Source: Ferdinandcohnia sp047238305
Lineage (GTDB): Bacteria; Bacillota; Bacilli; Bacillales; Bacillaceae_L
Direction: 5' to 3'
Assembly: GCF_047238305.1 (NCBI RefSeq)
Contig: NZ_JBDFMO010000001.1
Coordinates: 2,108,001 to 2,172,000, forward strand
DNA length: 64,000 bases
In this document: positions 57,676-64,000 of the stretch, one piece after another
Position numbering within the stretch: the first letter of the stretch is position 1
Layout: each line of letters starts with the position of its first letter
Position numbers and translations under genes: made by a program
Notes under the pieces: model-generated
The model's database searches: none
What the model saw: only the letters and a program-made list of their open reading frames with translations
Told to the model about the DNA's origin: nothing

Positions 57676-59196
57676 ATGTCGAAAATTGAATTCAAATCTA
57701 TTAAGCTAGAAAACTTTAAAAATCATAAATGGCTAAAAATTGTTTTTGATGACATTACAACAGCAGAAGGGCGCAATGGCGCAGGTAAATCTTCAATTGG
57801 AGATGCAATAACTTGGGATCTTTTCGGGACTGATGCTATGGGCAATAAATTGGAACCTAATCCAATAGGCACATCATTAGAAACAAGTGTCGAGTTGTTA
57901 TTACAAGTGGATGGTACTCAAATTTTATTAGGCCGGAGCCAGAAGAAAACAGCTAAGTATTTCATTAACGAAGTTCCTAAGAAAGCAACTGAATTCAATG
58001 ATTTAGTCGCTTCACTGTTTGATAAAAATCTATTCTTGTCATTGTTTAATCCAAACTACTTCTCATCACAAAAATGGCAGGACCAACGCTCTCAGTTCCT
58101 TAGTTATGTGAAAGAACCTCTTAATAAAGAAGTGCTTGCTGTACTGCGTGAATTAGACCGAGGATACCTGGAAGAAAACTTAAAGAAGTATTCACTTGAT
58201 GACTTGGAGTCGCTTCATGTTGAAAGGTTCAAGAAGCATGATAAGGCGTATGAAAGAGCAGCTGAACGCGTTCTTACTCTTGAAGAGCAATTAAAGAAAA
58301 ATGATATAAATTCATTAGATTTAGAAGCTTTTCAAAAAGAAATCGAAAAGTTGAAGGCTCAACGTCAGGCTATTGATGAAGATAACAATATTCGAAATAA
58401 ATCCAATATGGAGCGCAGTAGAATATCTGCACAAATCGAGTCATTGGCCGAACAGATTAGAAGGCAACAAGATGCGGTTATGCAAATTAAAAATGAGCAA
58501 ATCGAGGAACATTGTAATGCTTGTGGCCAATCATTAGATGATATTTCTATTCAAAAAGTAAAAGACAATAGACAAGCCCGGTATAGTGCAGCAATTCAGA
58601 CTGGTAAGGACATGGTGAAAAAGCATAACGAACTGAAAGAAATGTTATCAGCAATCCCGGCACCAGTTGAAATAGATCGTTCTGAATTGTTTGCACTGGA
58701 CGAAAAGATAATGTTGTTTCAATCGAAACTAAATGCTGCTAACCAAATCAAACTACTAGAAGAAGAAATCGAGGAAGCTCAACAGGCAAAAGAAAAGATT
58801 CGAACTGAACGTAATGAGTCTCAAAGTATAAAAGATGCAATCAAGGAATTTCGCACTAAGCGCTCAGAACTGATGGTTAAAAAGGTGGACAACCTCTTTA
58901 CTAATATTTCGGTCAAGTTGTACGAACAACTGAAAAACGGTGAGGAAAGAGCAACATTTGAAATTGAAATGGATGGCAAGCCGTATAGCAAGCTTTCTAC
59001 TGCTGAAAAGATAAAAGCAGGATTGGAATTAATAGAAGTATTATCCACACAATCTGGGGTTATCTCACCTTGTTTTGTGGATAACGCAGAGTCTATATTA
59101 CACTTCACAAAACCTACAGGTCAATTAATCGTGGCCAGAGTGGTTGATGTTGATTTCAATATCAAAACTCAGTCGTTGAAGGGGGAGAAACAATGA
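57676..59196 (+). CDS. SbcC/Rad50-like AAA ATPase of phage recombination module
   Basis: This 506-residue ATPase has an N-terminal P-loop (AEGRNGAGKSSIGDAITWD), a long coiled coil (about 175-420), a central CxxC hook (HCNACGQSLDD), and a C-terminal region with KIKAGLELIEVLSTQSGVIS and PCFVDNAESI, the signature and Walker B-like part. It is shorter than bacterial SbcC (about 1000). It lies upstream of a RecT/Bet-type gene and probably loads or processes DNA ends with it. AAGGAGGG precedes the ATG. Confidence 0.85.
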   Translation: MSKIEFKSIKLENFKNHKWLKIVFDDITTAEGRNGAGKSSIGDAITWDLFGTDAMGNKLEPNPIGTSLETSVELLLQVDGTQILLGRSQKKTAKYFINEVPKKATEFNDLVASLFDKNLFLSLFNPNYFSSQKWQDQRSQFLSYVKEPLNKEVLAVLRELDRGYLEENLKKYSLDDLESLHVERFKKHDKAYERAAERVLTLEEQLKKNDINSLDLEAFQKEIEKLKAQRQAIDEDNNIRNKSNMERSRISAQIESLAEQIRRQQDAVMQIKNEQIEEHCNACGQSLDDISIQKVKDNRQARYSAAIQTGKDMVKKHNELKEMLSAIPAPVEIDRSELFALDEKIMLFQSKLNAANQIKLLEEEIEEAQQAKEKIRTERNESQSIKDAIKEFRTKRSELMVKKVDNLFTNISVKLYEQLKNGEERATFEIEMDGKPYSKLSTAEKIKAGLELIEVLSTQSGVISPCFVDNAESILHFTKPTGQLIVARVVDVDFNIKTQSLKGEKQ

Positions 59197-59498
59197 TCAG
59201 ATTAGACAGCATTTTGGATACAGAGAAAGGTAAAAATGAATATCCAGCTGTTAAGGAAGGTTTATTAAAACGTTTCGTGGTGGACAACCTTTATCACGTT
59301 TCATTAGAGAAAATCTGCAAATCATACCATGTTAAAAATGGGTATGGTACCAACACTTACACAGGGGTTCTTAGAGAAGGTGTAGAGGTTTCGGAATTAG
59401 AACTGGCCATGATTTGCGACAACGGTTATTCATTCTTTGGCGGTAGTAGTCGCATAAATGAAGACAGAAGTTTTCAAGTCGAAATTTGGTTTGATTAA
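59193..59498 (+). CDS. Small phage protein, unknown
   Basis: This 101-residue protein overlaps the ATPase gene by 4 nt (ATGA). Sequence includes LDTEKGKNEYPAVKEGLLKR and YGTNTYTGVLREGVEVSELE; a regular alpha-beta pattern. Unknown function in the recombination module. Confidence 0.7.
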   Translation: MIRLDSILDTEKGKNEYPAVKEGLLKRFVVDNLYHVSLEKICKSYHVKNGYGTNTYTGVLREGVEVSELELAMICDNGYSFFGGSSRINEDRSFQVEIWFD

Positions 59499-59514
59499 GG
59501 AGGAGGGAAGCGAA

Positions 59515-59685
59515 GTGAAAGAGGTAATTACTGTTGAGTTAGATCGTACTGAAATCGAGGATGCAATAGCCGGGTATCTTGCCGAAAGAGGATACAAAGC
59601 AAAGGAAATTACTTTTGACCATAACTTTGAATCTAGAAAGATTGATGGAGCAAAGGTGATTGTTACTAAGGAGGAAATGAAGTGA
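59515..59685 (+). CDS. Small phage protein, unknown
   Basis: About 56 residues (EVITVELDRTEIEDAIAGYL, GYKAKEITFDHNFESRK, VIVTKEEMK), resembling phage proteins found beside Bet genes. GTG 59515 has AGGAGGG upstream; ATG 59458 would overlap the previous gene by 41 nt and has no site. Confidence 0.6.
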   Translation: MKEVITVELDRTEIEDAIAGYLAERGYKAKEITFDHNFESRKIDGAKVIVTKEEMK

Positions 59686-60068
59686 GTCACACTCCTGGAT
59701 CTTGGAGAATAGGGAGACACCAATCTACTGTAGTGACTGACCATCCGATTGATACTGGAGGAAGAATTACGGGGCATAACGACTCTGAATATTATGGTGG
59801 TTACTTGGTTGCGGAGAGTGTCATAAGAAAGGAAGATGCTCAACTATTATCTGCATCACCAGAACTCCTTGAAGCATGCCAAAAGGCATATGAAGCACTT
59901 GAAGCAATCACTGAATTTTGTGGCCAGAATTTACAAGTCTATGGATGGCACTTGAATGGTGACCCAGAAAGCTTTGACAGCTTCATAGAAGAAAATATGG
60001 ATGGAAATGAATTAGAACTATTATTTAAAGCTATTTCAAAAGCGAAAGGGGAACAAGTTAATGAGTAA
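59682..60068 (+). CDS. Phage protein, unknown (Bet-adjacent)
   Basis: This 128-residue protein begins SHTPGSWRIGRHQSTVVTDH and contains DAQLLSASPELLEACQKAYE (short excerpts), a pattern common in hypothetical phage proteins near recombination genes. GTG start overlaps the previous stop by 4 nt; AAGGAGG is upstream. Confidence 0.7.
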   Translation: MSHTPGSWRIGRHQSTVVTDHPIDTGGRITGHNDSEYYGGYLVAESVIRKEDAQLLSASPELLEACQKAYEALEAITEFCGQNLQVYGWHLNGDPESFDSFIEENMDGNELELLFKAISKAKGEQVNE

Positions 60069-60963
60069 AAACCAATTAGCGCCAATCAATACTAATGAAT
60101 TCGAGAATTACTTTTCTCAAAAGGAACTAGAAGTTGTTGTAAACAGCATTGCAAAAAACGCAACCAATGAGGAGCTTGCGTTATTCATTCAGATTTGTAA
60201 ACACAATGGATTGGATCCATTCAAGAATCACATTTATTTTGTCAAGTACGGCAATCAAATGAGCATCCAAGTATCTGTTGAAGGTATTCAATATCTTGCT
60301 CAACAACGTGAAGATTATCGCGGTGTAACTAGTCAGCTAGTACATGAGAATGATGATTTCGAAGTTGAAATTGATGCAGAAACTCAGGAATTAAAGATTA
60401 CTAAGCACTCAATTAAATTCCCTCGAGGAAAAGTAGCAGCTGCTTATGCAATTGCAAGACGTGAAGGGTTCCCGGATAAAGTGGTCATTATTGAAGCTGA
60501 GGAAGTTGAGCACTTAAGAAATAAACAGGGTAGCCAATGGAAAACGTACTACAATGACATGTTCAAAAAGCATGCATTAAAAAGAGCTCTTAAATCACAG
60601 TTTGGTATCGATGTAGATGACCAGGAGCAACAACAGGAATCTTATGACGGCTACGAACCACGCCAACGAGTAGATATTACACCTACTCAAGAAGTAATAA
60701 CCGTTAATGATGATGGTCAAACAGTTGATCCAGAGGAAGAAATGAAAAAGCACTGGGACACCATTAAGGCAAAACAAAATACTCTTGGCATGAGCGCCGA
60801 TGAACTTAAGACAATGATTAAGGATAACTTTGGAACAACAGCTAAGAAATTATCGTTACAGCAAGTGGTTGGTCTTTCAAAACTGATTGATATGTATGAG
60901 CCGGTTACTCAAGATGACCTTGAAAACATGGACTTTGCTTTTGAAGATACTCAGCTAGATTAA
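60061..60963 (+). CDS. bet: RecT/Bet-family single-strand annealing recombinase
   Basis: This 300-residue protein has the RecT/lambda-Bet domain in about residues 25-200 (CKHNGLDPFKNHIYFVKYGN; VSVEGIQYLAQQREDYRGVT; FPRGKVAAAYAIARREGFPD). Acidic variable tail from about 200. It anneals complementary strands during phage recombination. ATG overlaps the upstream stop by 8 nt; AAAGGGG is upstream. Confidence 0.9.
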   Translation: MSKNQLAPINTNEFENYFSQKELEVVVNSIAKNATNEELALFIQICKHNGLDPFKNHIYFVKYGNQMSIQVSVEGIQYLAQQREDYRGVTSQLVHENDDFEVEIDAETQELKITKHSIKFPRGKVAAAYAIARREGFPDKVVIIEAEEVEHLRNKQGSQWKTYYNDMFKKHALKRALKSQFGIDVDDQEQQQESYDGYEPRQRVDITPTQEVITVNDDGQTVDPEEEMKKHWDTIKAKQNTLGMSADELKTMIKDNFGTTAKKLSLQQVVGLSKLIDMYEPVTQDDLENMDFAFEDTQLD

Positions 60964-60969
60964 TAGCCT

Positions 60970-61137
60970 ATGAAGAGAATAGAGTACGAGTTTACTATTC
61001 CGATATTTTACAAACAATTTGCTCGAGGTAGTAAAGAAAAGTATCTCAAATATATTCAGGGCTACATGAATAAGAGTCATTCCGAGTTTAGGGCTGTAAA
61101 GGTAGTAAAAGACAAGATTATATGTGTAAAGAAATGA
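60970..61137 (+). CDS. Small phage protein, 55 residues
   Basis: ATG 60970 begins KRIEYEFTIPIFYKQFARGS, a basic alpha-beta sequence ending IICVKK. It fills the gap between bet and the replication gene exactly. No clear ribosome binding site; possibly translated by reinitiation from the bet stop 9 nt upstream. Family unknown. Confidence 0.5.
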   Translation: MKRIEYEFTIPIFYKQFARGSKEKYLKYIQGYMNKSHSEFRAVKVVKDKIICVKK

Positions 61138-61155
61138 TGAAGGAGGGTGAAGGTC

Positions 61156-62049
61156 CTGGCAGATGTACAACTGGAAAAAGGCTATATAAGGATTGCAACT
61201 GAACTAATGGATGAAATCATTAGAAGAGATTTTTCTAAGAGACAGTTAGCCATCCTTCACCTAATCATTCGCCTATCGTATGGATGCCATCAGAAGGATT
61301 GTTTGATTGATAAAATGAACGTCTTTGAAATCGTAGGGATTTATAAGGGAGATATAAAGCGTGAATTAGATTATCTGGTTGAAGCTAAAGTGATTAAGTG
61401 GGATAAAAATGAAAACATTTTTTCAGTTAATAAGAATCATGAAATGTGGAAGATAGATTCTTGCAAAAGATGGGACAAGCAGAAATTGGATTATCTAATT
61501 CACAATAACCTGAAAAGAAAAAAAGTTAGTGAAACACTAACCAAGCTAAAAAAGCGAGTTAGTAAAACACTAACTGAAATGGGCGAAAAGGTTAGTAAAA
61601 CACTAACTGACAAGTTAGTGAAACACTTACTCGAAATGTTCCCAAACGATTGGGAGAGTAAGGATGAAAGCACCCTTAAAGATAGTATTAAAGATATTTT
61701 AAAGATATTGAAAGAAGGAGGGAAGGAATTGCACCAAAATGATAATCCTACTCCAAAAGAATTAATCATAAATAAATATTTGCAACGTAGAGCACATGGT
61801 TTTGATTTAACACCAGAGGATGAGCAAGCAATTGATAGGTTGCTTCAAGACAATATTCCTTCTGACAAAATCCTTTTATGGATAGATGAAATTTTTGATG
61901 AGTTTAAACCTAAACATCGATTAGATCGGATAAAGCATTTCAAATATTTAGAGGTAACCATTTTAGATAAATGGGTTAAAAGTCAGGAACCTAACATCAG
62001 AACTGGTAAGCATAAAAAACATAACGAAATAGATTGGGAGAATTTGTGA
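61156..62049 (+). CDS. Phage replication initiation protein with internal iterons
   Basis: This 297-residue protein opens ADVQLEKGYIRIATELMDEI, the phage replication-protein (O-like) N-terminal domain. A winged-helix DNA-binding part spans about 15-115 (SKRQLAILHLIIRLSYGCHQ), then a repetitive KVSETLTKLKKRVSKTLTEM region encoded by the iterons, and a helical C-terminal domain. The best start is CTG 61156, with AGGAGG at 61141-61146 and 9-nt spacing. The GTG at 61147 sits on that site. Homologues that I recall start MADVQLE, which supports CTG. It would recruit the loader and helicase encoded next. Confidence 0.85.
   Translation: MADVQLEKGYIRIATELMDEIIRRDFSKRQLAILHLIIRLSYGCHQKDCLIDKMNVFEIVGIYKGDIKRELDYLVEAKVIKWDKNENIFSVNKNHEMWKIDSCKRWDKQKLDYLIHNNLKRKKVSETLTKLKKRVSKTLTEMGEKVSKTLTDKLVKHLLEMFPNDWESKDESTLKDSIKDILKILKEGGKELHQNDNPTPKELIINKYLQRRAHGFDLTPEDEQAIDRLLQDNIPSDKILLWIDEIFDEFKPKHRLDRIKHFKYLEVTILDKWVKSQEPNIRTGKHKKHNEIDWENL
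61525..61630. other. Phage replication origin, four iterons
   Basis: GTTAGTGAAACACTAAC (61525-61541), GTTAGTAAAACACTAAC (61558-61574), GTTAGTAAAACACTAAC (61591-61607) and GTTAGTGAAACACTTAC (61614-61630, one mismatch) are spaced 33, 33 and 23 bp. Each is itself a GTTAGT...ACTAAC palindrome. They lie in the middle of the initiator gene, as in many temperate phages of Gram-positive bacteria. Confidence 0.9.
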
Positions 62050-62333
62050 TGAATAGAGCGGAAGTTATTCAGTTATTCAAATACATTAAAATGTCCTATG
62101 AAAATTTCGAAGTTAGCACTGATAAGGTTGATTTTTGGCAGGGGATATTTAAAGACCAGGACTTCACTACAGTAATGAAAAAGTTAGAAAAACACGTTCG
62201 AAGCAACAAGTTTGCGCCAACAATTTCTGAACTGTACGAGGAAAACATTGAATCTAAGGTTAACCATGAACACCTATCCTTCATGAGAAATTTGAGGGGA
62301 GAGGATTTCTATCGAAACAATCATGAACTATGA
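62049..62333 (+). CDS. Phage helicase loader/inhibitor (G39P-like)
   Basis: This 94-residue protein has the helicase loader/inhibitor pattern (RAEVIQLFKYIKMSYENFEV; DFWQGIFKDQDFTTVMKKLE). Its ATG overlaps the end of the initiator gene by 1 nt with GGGAG 8 nt upstream. It would bring the DnaB-like helicase to the origin. Confidence 0.8.
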   Translation: MNRAEVIQLFKYIKMSYENFEVSTDKVDFWQGIFKDQDFTTVMKKLEKHVRSNKFAPTISELYEENIESKVNHEHLSFMRNLRGEDFYRNNHEL

Positions 62334-63612
62334 AGCCGAATGTGGGATTTTAGGTTGTATCTTAATCGATAACGTGGTAATCAATGAAATCTCATTAATG
62401 CCGGAGCATTTCCAAGATTTCCGGAATAAAGAGCTATACATTGCAATGAAGGAACTGGAGCGAAGCGAGAAACCAATTAATCCAATTACATTGATTACTC
62501 AAATCGGTAAAGACGGGGTTAATCAAATTGGTGGATCAGCACATCTTGCGCAGTTAAAAAACAGTGTTCCATCTGTCCAAGGATTCAAAGCATATGAAGC
62601 TGCAGTCATCGATGCCTGGAAAAAGAAAAATGTGTATCAAATTATAAAGCCGGTGGCCGAAAATCCAAATATCGAAACCAAAGATATTCAGAAAATCATT
62701 AAGCAGCTGAACGATATAGATAAAACAGGTACAAGAGAAAAATTCAATCTACGGCAACATTTAGTCAATATGTATGAACTCCCTAACATAGCAACACCAA
62801 AAGGATATTCAGGAATCCAAAGCGGATTTATGGACCTTGATGATATGACAGACGGTTTCCAGGACGAAGATTCAATTATTATCGGAGCAAGACCTTCAAT
62901 GGGGAAAACGGCGCTTATCTTGAATATCGCGAAAAATGCAGGACTAAAAGGTACGGTACCAATCATTTTCTCACTAGAAATGAGTGCTGAAAGTCTTATC
63001 AAGAGAATGCTTTCCATGATAGGAAACATTCAAGGAACAAAAGTAAGGAATCCATTTCATTACTTTGACAATAAAGATCGTCAAGGCTGGGTTTATGCCA
63101 TTGGCCTATTAGAACGAATTAACCCCCAAATTTTTGACGAGCCAGGGCAAACAATTAATAAAATGAGGGCTCACATTCGTGAAGTAAAAAAGGAATATCC
63201 GGATAAAAGGGTCCTTGTAATGATTGACTACTTAACTTTAATAAAGCCAGAAGATCATTACAATGGGAATTCACATTTGCAAGTTTCGGAGATTTCAGCA
63301 GCTCTGAAATCAATGGCTAAAGAGTTTACATGTCCGGTGATTACCTTAGCGCAATTGAGTCGTAATGTCGAGCAAAGATCTAACAAACGCCCGGTTATGT
63401 CTGACTTACGAGAAAGTGGAAGTATCGAGCAGGATGCCGATGTAATTGCTTTTCTTTACCGTGATGAATATTACAATGCAGATTCAGATAAAAAAGGAAT
63501 TCTAGAGATTGATATCGCAAAACAAAGGAATGGTCCAACAGGTAAAGTAGAATTGTTCTACATGAAAGAAACCAATAAAATAATGGATTTGAACCGAAAG
63601 TTTGATTCATAA
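62323..63612 (+). CDS. dnaB: DnaB-like replicative helicase
   Basis: This 429-residue protein has a DnaB N-terminal domain (YEAECGILGCILIDNVVINE) and a RecA-like C-terminal domain: Walker A IGARPSMGKTALIL, Walker B LVMIDYLTLI, and the C-terminal motifs SDLRESGSIEQDADVIAFLY and QRNGPTGKVELFY. ATG overlaps the loader gene by 11 nt. No intein is seen. Confidence 0.93.
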   Translation: MNYEAECGILGCILIDNVVINEISLMPEHFQDFRNKELYIAMKELERSEKPINPITLITQIGKDGVNQIGGSAHLAQLKNSVPSVQGFKAYEAAVIDAWKKKNVYQIIKPVAENPNIETKDIQKIIKQLNDIDKTGTREKFNLRQHLVNMYELPNIATPKGYSGIQSGFMDLDDMTDGFQDEDSIIIGARPSMGKTALILNIAKNAGLKGTVPIIFSLEMSAESLIKRMLSMIGNIQGTKVRNPFHYFDNKDRQGWVYAIGLLERINPQIFDEPGQTINKMRAHIREVKKEYPDKRVLVMIDYLTLIKPEDHYNGNSHLQVSEISAALKSMAKEFTCPVITLAQLSRNVEQRSNKRPVMSDLRESGSIEQDADVIAFLYRDEYYNADSDKKGILEIDIAKQRNGPTGKVELFYMKETNKIMDLNRKFDS

Positions 63613-63826
63613 AGAATGGGCAACAGTTGGGGACCTTTACTTAGATGCGATTGAATACAATGCACAACCTTTACTGTTACTTTTAGATTTCTTGCTTTAC
63701 GAAAAAAGCGCAATAGGGATGGAAGAAAGCACATCGGAGTTAGATCGTTACTTTGCTGAAAAAAACAAAGCAAGAATGAATCAACTGTTGGATGAATACA
63801 AGCAAAAGTTAGGAGGGAAACAATGA
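63602..63826 (+). CDS. Small phage protein, unknown
   Basis: This 74-residue protein (IHKEWATVGDLYLDAIEYNA; LLLLLDFLLYEKSAIGMEES; DRYFAEKNKARMNQLLDEYK) overlaps the helicase gene by 11 nt. TTG start with only a weak ribosome binding site, so the start is uncertain. Mostly helical. Common in phages next to dnaB-like genes as a hypothetical protein. Confidence 0.6.
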   Translation: MIHKEWATVGDLYLDAIEYNAQPLLLLLDFLLYEKSAIGMEESTSELDRYFAEKNKARMNQLLDEYKQKLGGKQ

Positions 63827-64000
63827 GGAAAATAAAACAAATCTTTAGGTCCATTTTTCGCAAAAAGCGTGATATTGCTACATATGCCATGGACGATTTG
63901 TTAAAACTGCTGGACTACCAAACTAGGAAAATAACAGCATTACAAAATGCAATTACTAATCATGCAGATTCAAATAAGTATAGGGCGGTTATCAATGATG
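63823..64000 (+). CDS. Partial phage protein running off the window end
   Basis: ATG 63823 overlaps the previous stop (ATGA) and has AGGAGGG 5 nt upstream. The visible part reads RKIKQIFRSIFRKKRDIATY, a basic N-terminus, then a helical stretch (DDLLKLLDYQTRKITALQNA). The 3' end lies beyond the window. Function unknown. Confidence 0.65.
   Translation, partial: MRKIKQIFRSIFRKKRDIATYAMDDLLKLLDYQTRKITALQNAITNHADSNKYRAVIND

Larger units (their letters stand above)
52930..64000. mobile_element. Prophage, left part (integrase to replication genes)
   Basis: Contiguous phage genes in the order integrase, ImmA/IrrE, repressor, divergent operators, Cro-like, small DNA-binding proteins, antirepressor, SbcC-like ATPase, RecT/Bet, replication initiator, helicase loader and DnaB-like helicase. 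Short overlapping genes and dense ribosome binding sites are typical of an early region. It continues past the window end. Temperate siphophage-like organisation is inferred. Confidence 0.93.

Noticed and set aside
57676..59196. Stand-alone defence ATPase
   Set aside because: It has the compact SbcC-like layout and lies within the phage recombination/replication cluster; no partner nuclease of a known defence system is seen.

Overview
The window is a low-GC Firmicute chromosome segment from an endospore-forming Bacillaceae member. Evidence for this is a GerA-type germinant receptor operon, gamma-type SASP genes, CotF-like coat proteins, DUF3231 and YuzL proteins, two SAM (S-box) riboswitches, a FadR-type operator, Fur boxes, strong AGGAGG ribosome binding sites and frequent TTG/GTG starts. 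From about 27 kb to 53 kb the gene order resembles the yur/yus region of Bacillus subtilis (siderophore uptake with YusV/YusU-like proteins, YusN-like coat protein, YusM-like proline dehydrogenase, yuzL, fadN-fadA-fadE, yusI, gcvH, yusG, yusF, yusE, met transporter, suf operon). This comparison is from memory of the families, not from an alignment.

Layout. 1-8.7 kb: end of a PatB/MalY-like C-S lyase; a repeat-like structured intergenic block; a DUF4064 membrane protein; a TAXI-type TRAP transporter (lipoprotein plus fused permease); and a class III aminotransferase with an RpiR-type regulator behind two matching operator-like palindromes. 8.7-18 kb: a lipoprotein, an MhqD-like hydrolase, two gamma-SASP-type genes, an ASCH-domain protein, a DacF-like D-Ala-D-Ala carboxypeptidase, a three-gene minus-strand operon for extracytoplasmic glycosylation (GT-C-like membrane protein, GT2 enzyme, GtrA flippase), and a subtilisin-family protease. 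18-22 kb: a gerA-B-C operon whose C subunit lacks the lipobox cysteine, then a benzil-reductase-like SDR and a Gfo/Idh/MocA oxidoreductase. 23.7-28.9 kb: a divergent Fur-controlled siderophore uptake locus. 29-33 kb: coat proteins, proline dehydrogenase, and a 53-bp tandem repeat array split by an IS256-family element with an exact 8-bp target duplication. 33-40.9 kb: the fatty acid beta-oxidation operon behind a FadR box, then small redox and metabolic genes including a frameshifted yusG. 41-47 kb: an MFS transporter, then metY and metNIQ, each behind its own S-box riboswitch. 47-52.9 kb: a small uncharacterised transcription unit, then sufC-D-S-U-B for Fe-S cluster assembly.

52.93-64 kb: the left part of a prophage inserted directly after sufB. 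It has an integrase, an ImmA/IrrE protease and a CI-like repressor on the minus strand, a divergent operator region with four GTTACGA-type sites, and then an early region on the plus strand: Cro-like protein, small DNA-binding proteins, ORF6N/ORF6C antirepressor, SbcC/Rad50-like ATPase, RecT/Bet-type recombinase, replication initiator with four internal iterons, helicase loader and DnaB-like helicase. The right end of the prophage lies outside the window.

No rRNA or tRNA gene, CRISPR array or clear defence island was seen. The strongest unusual signals are the phage iteron origin (with a related inverted repeat upstream of the ATPase gene), the IS insertion into the 53-bp array, the cysteine-less GerC, the yusG frameshift, non-canonical starts (CTG in the replication gene, a probable ATT upstream of suf), the nested structured element at 1.18-1.28 kb, and the TRAP/aminotransferase/RpiR neighbourhood of unknown substrate.
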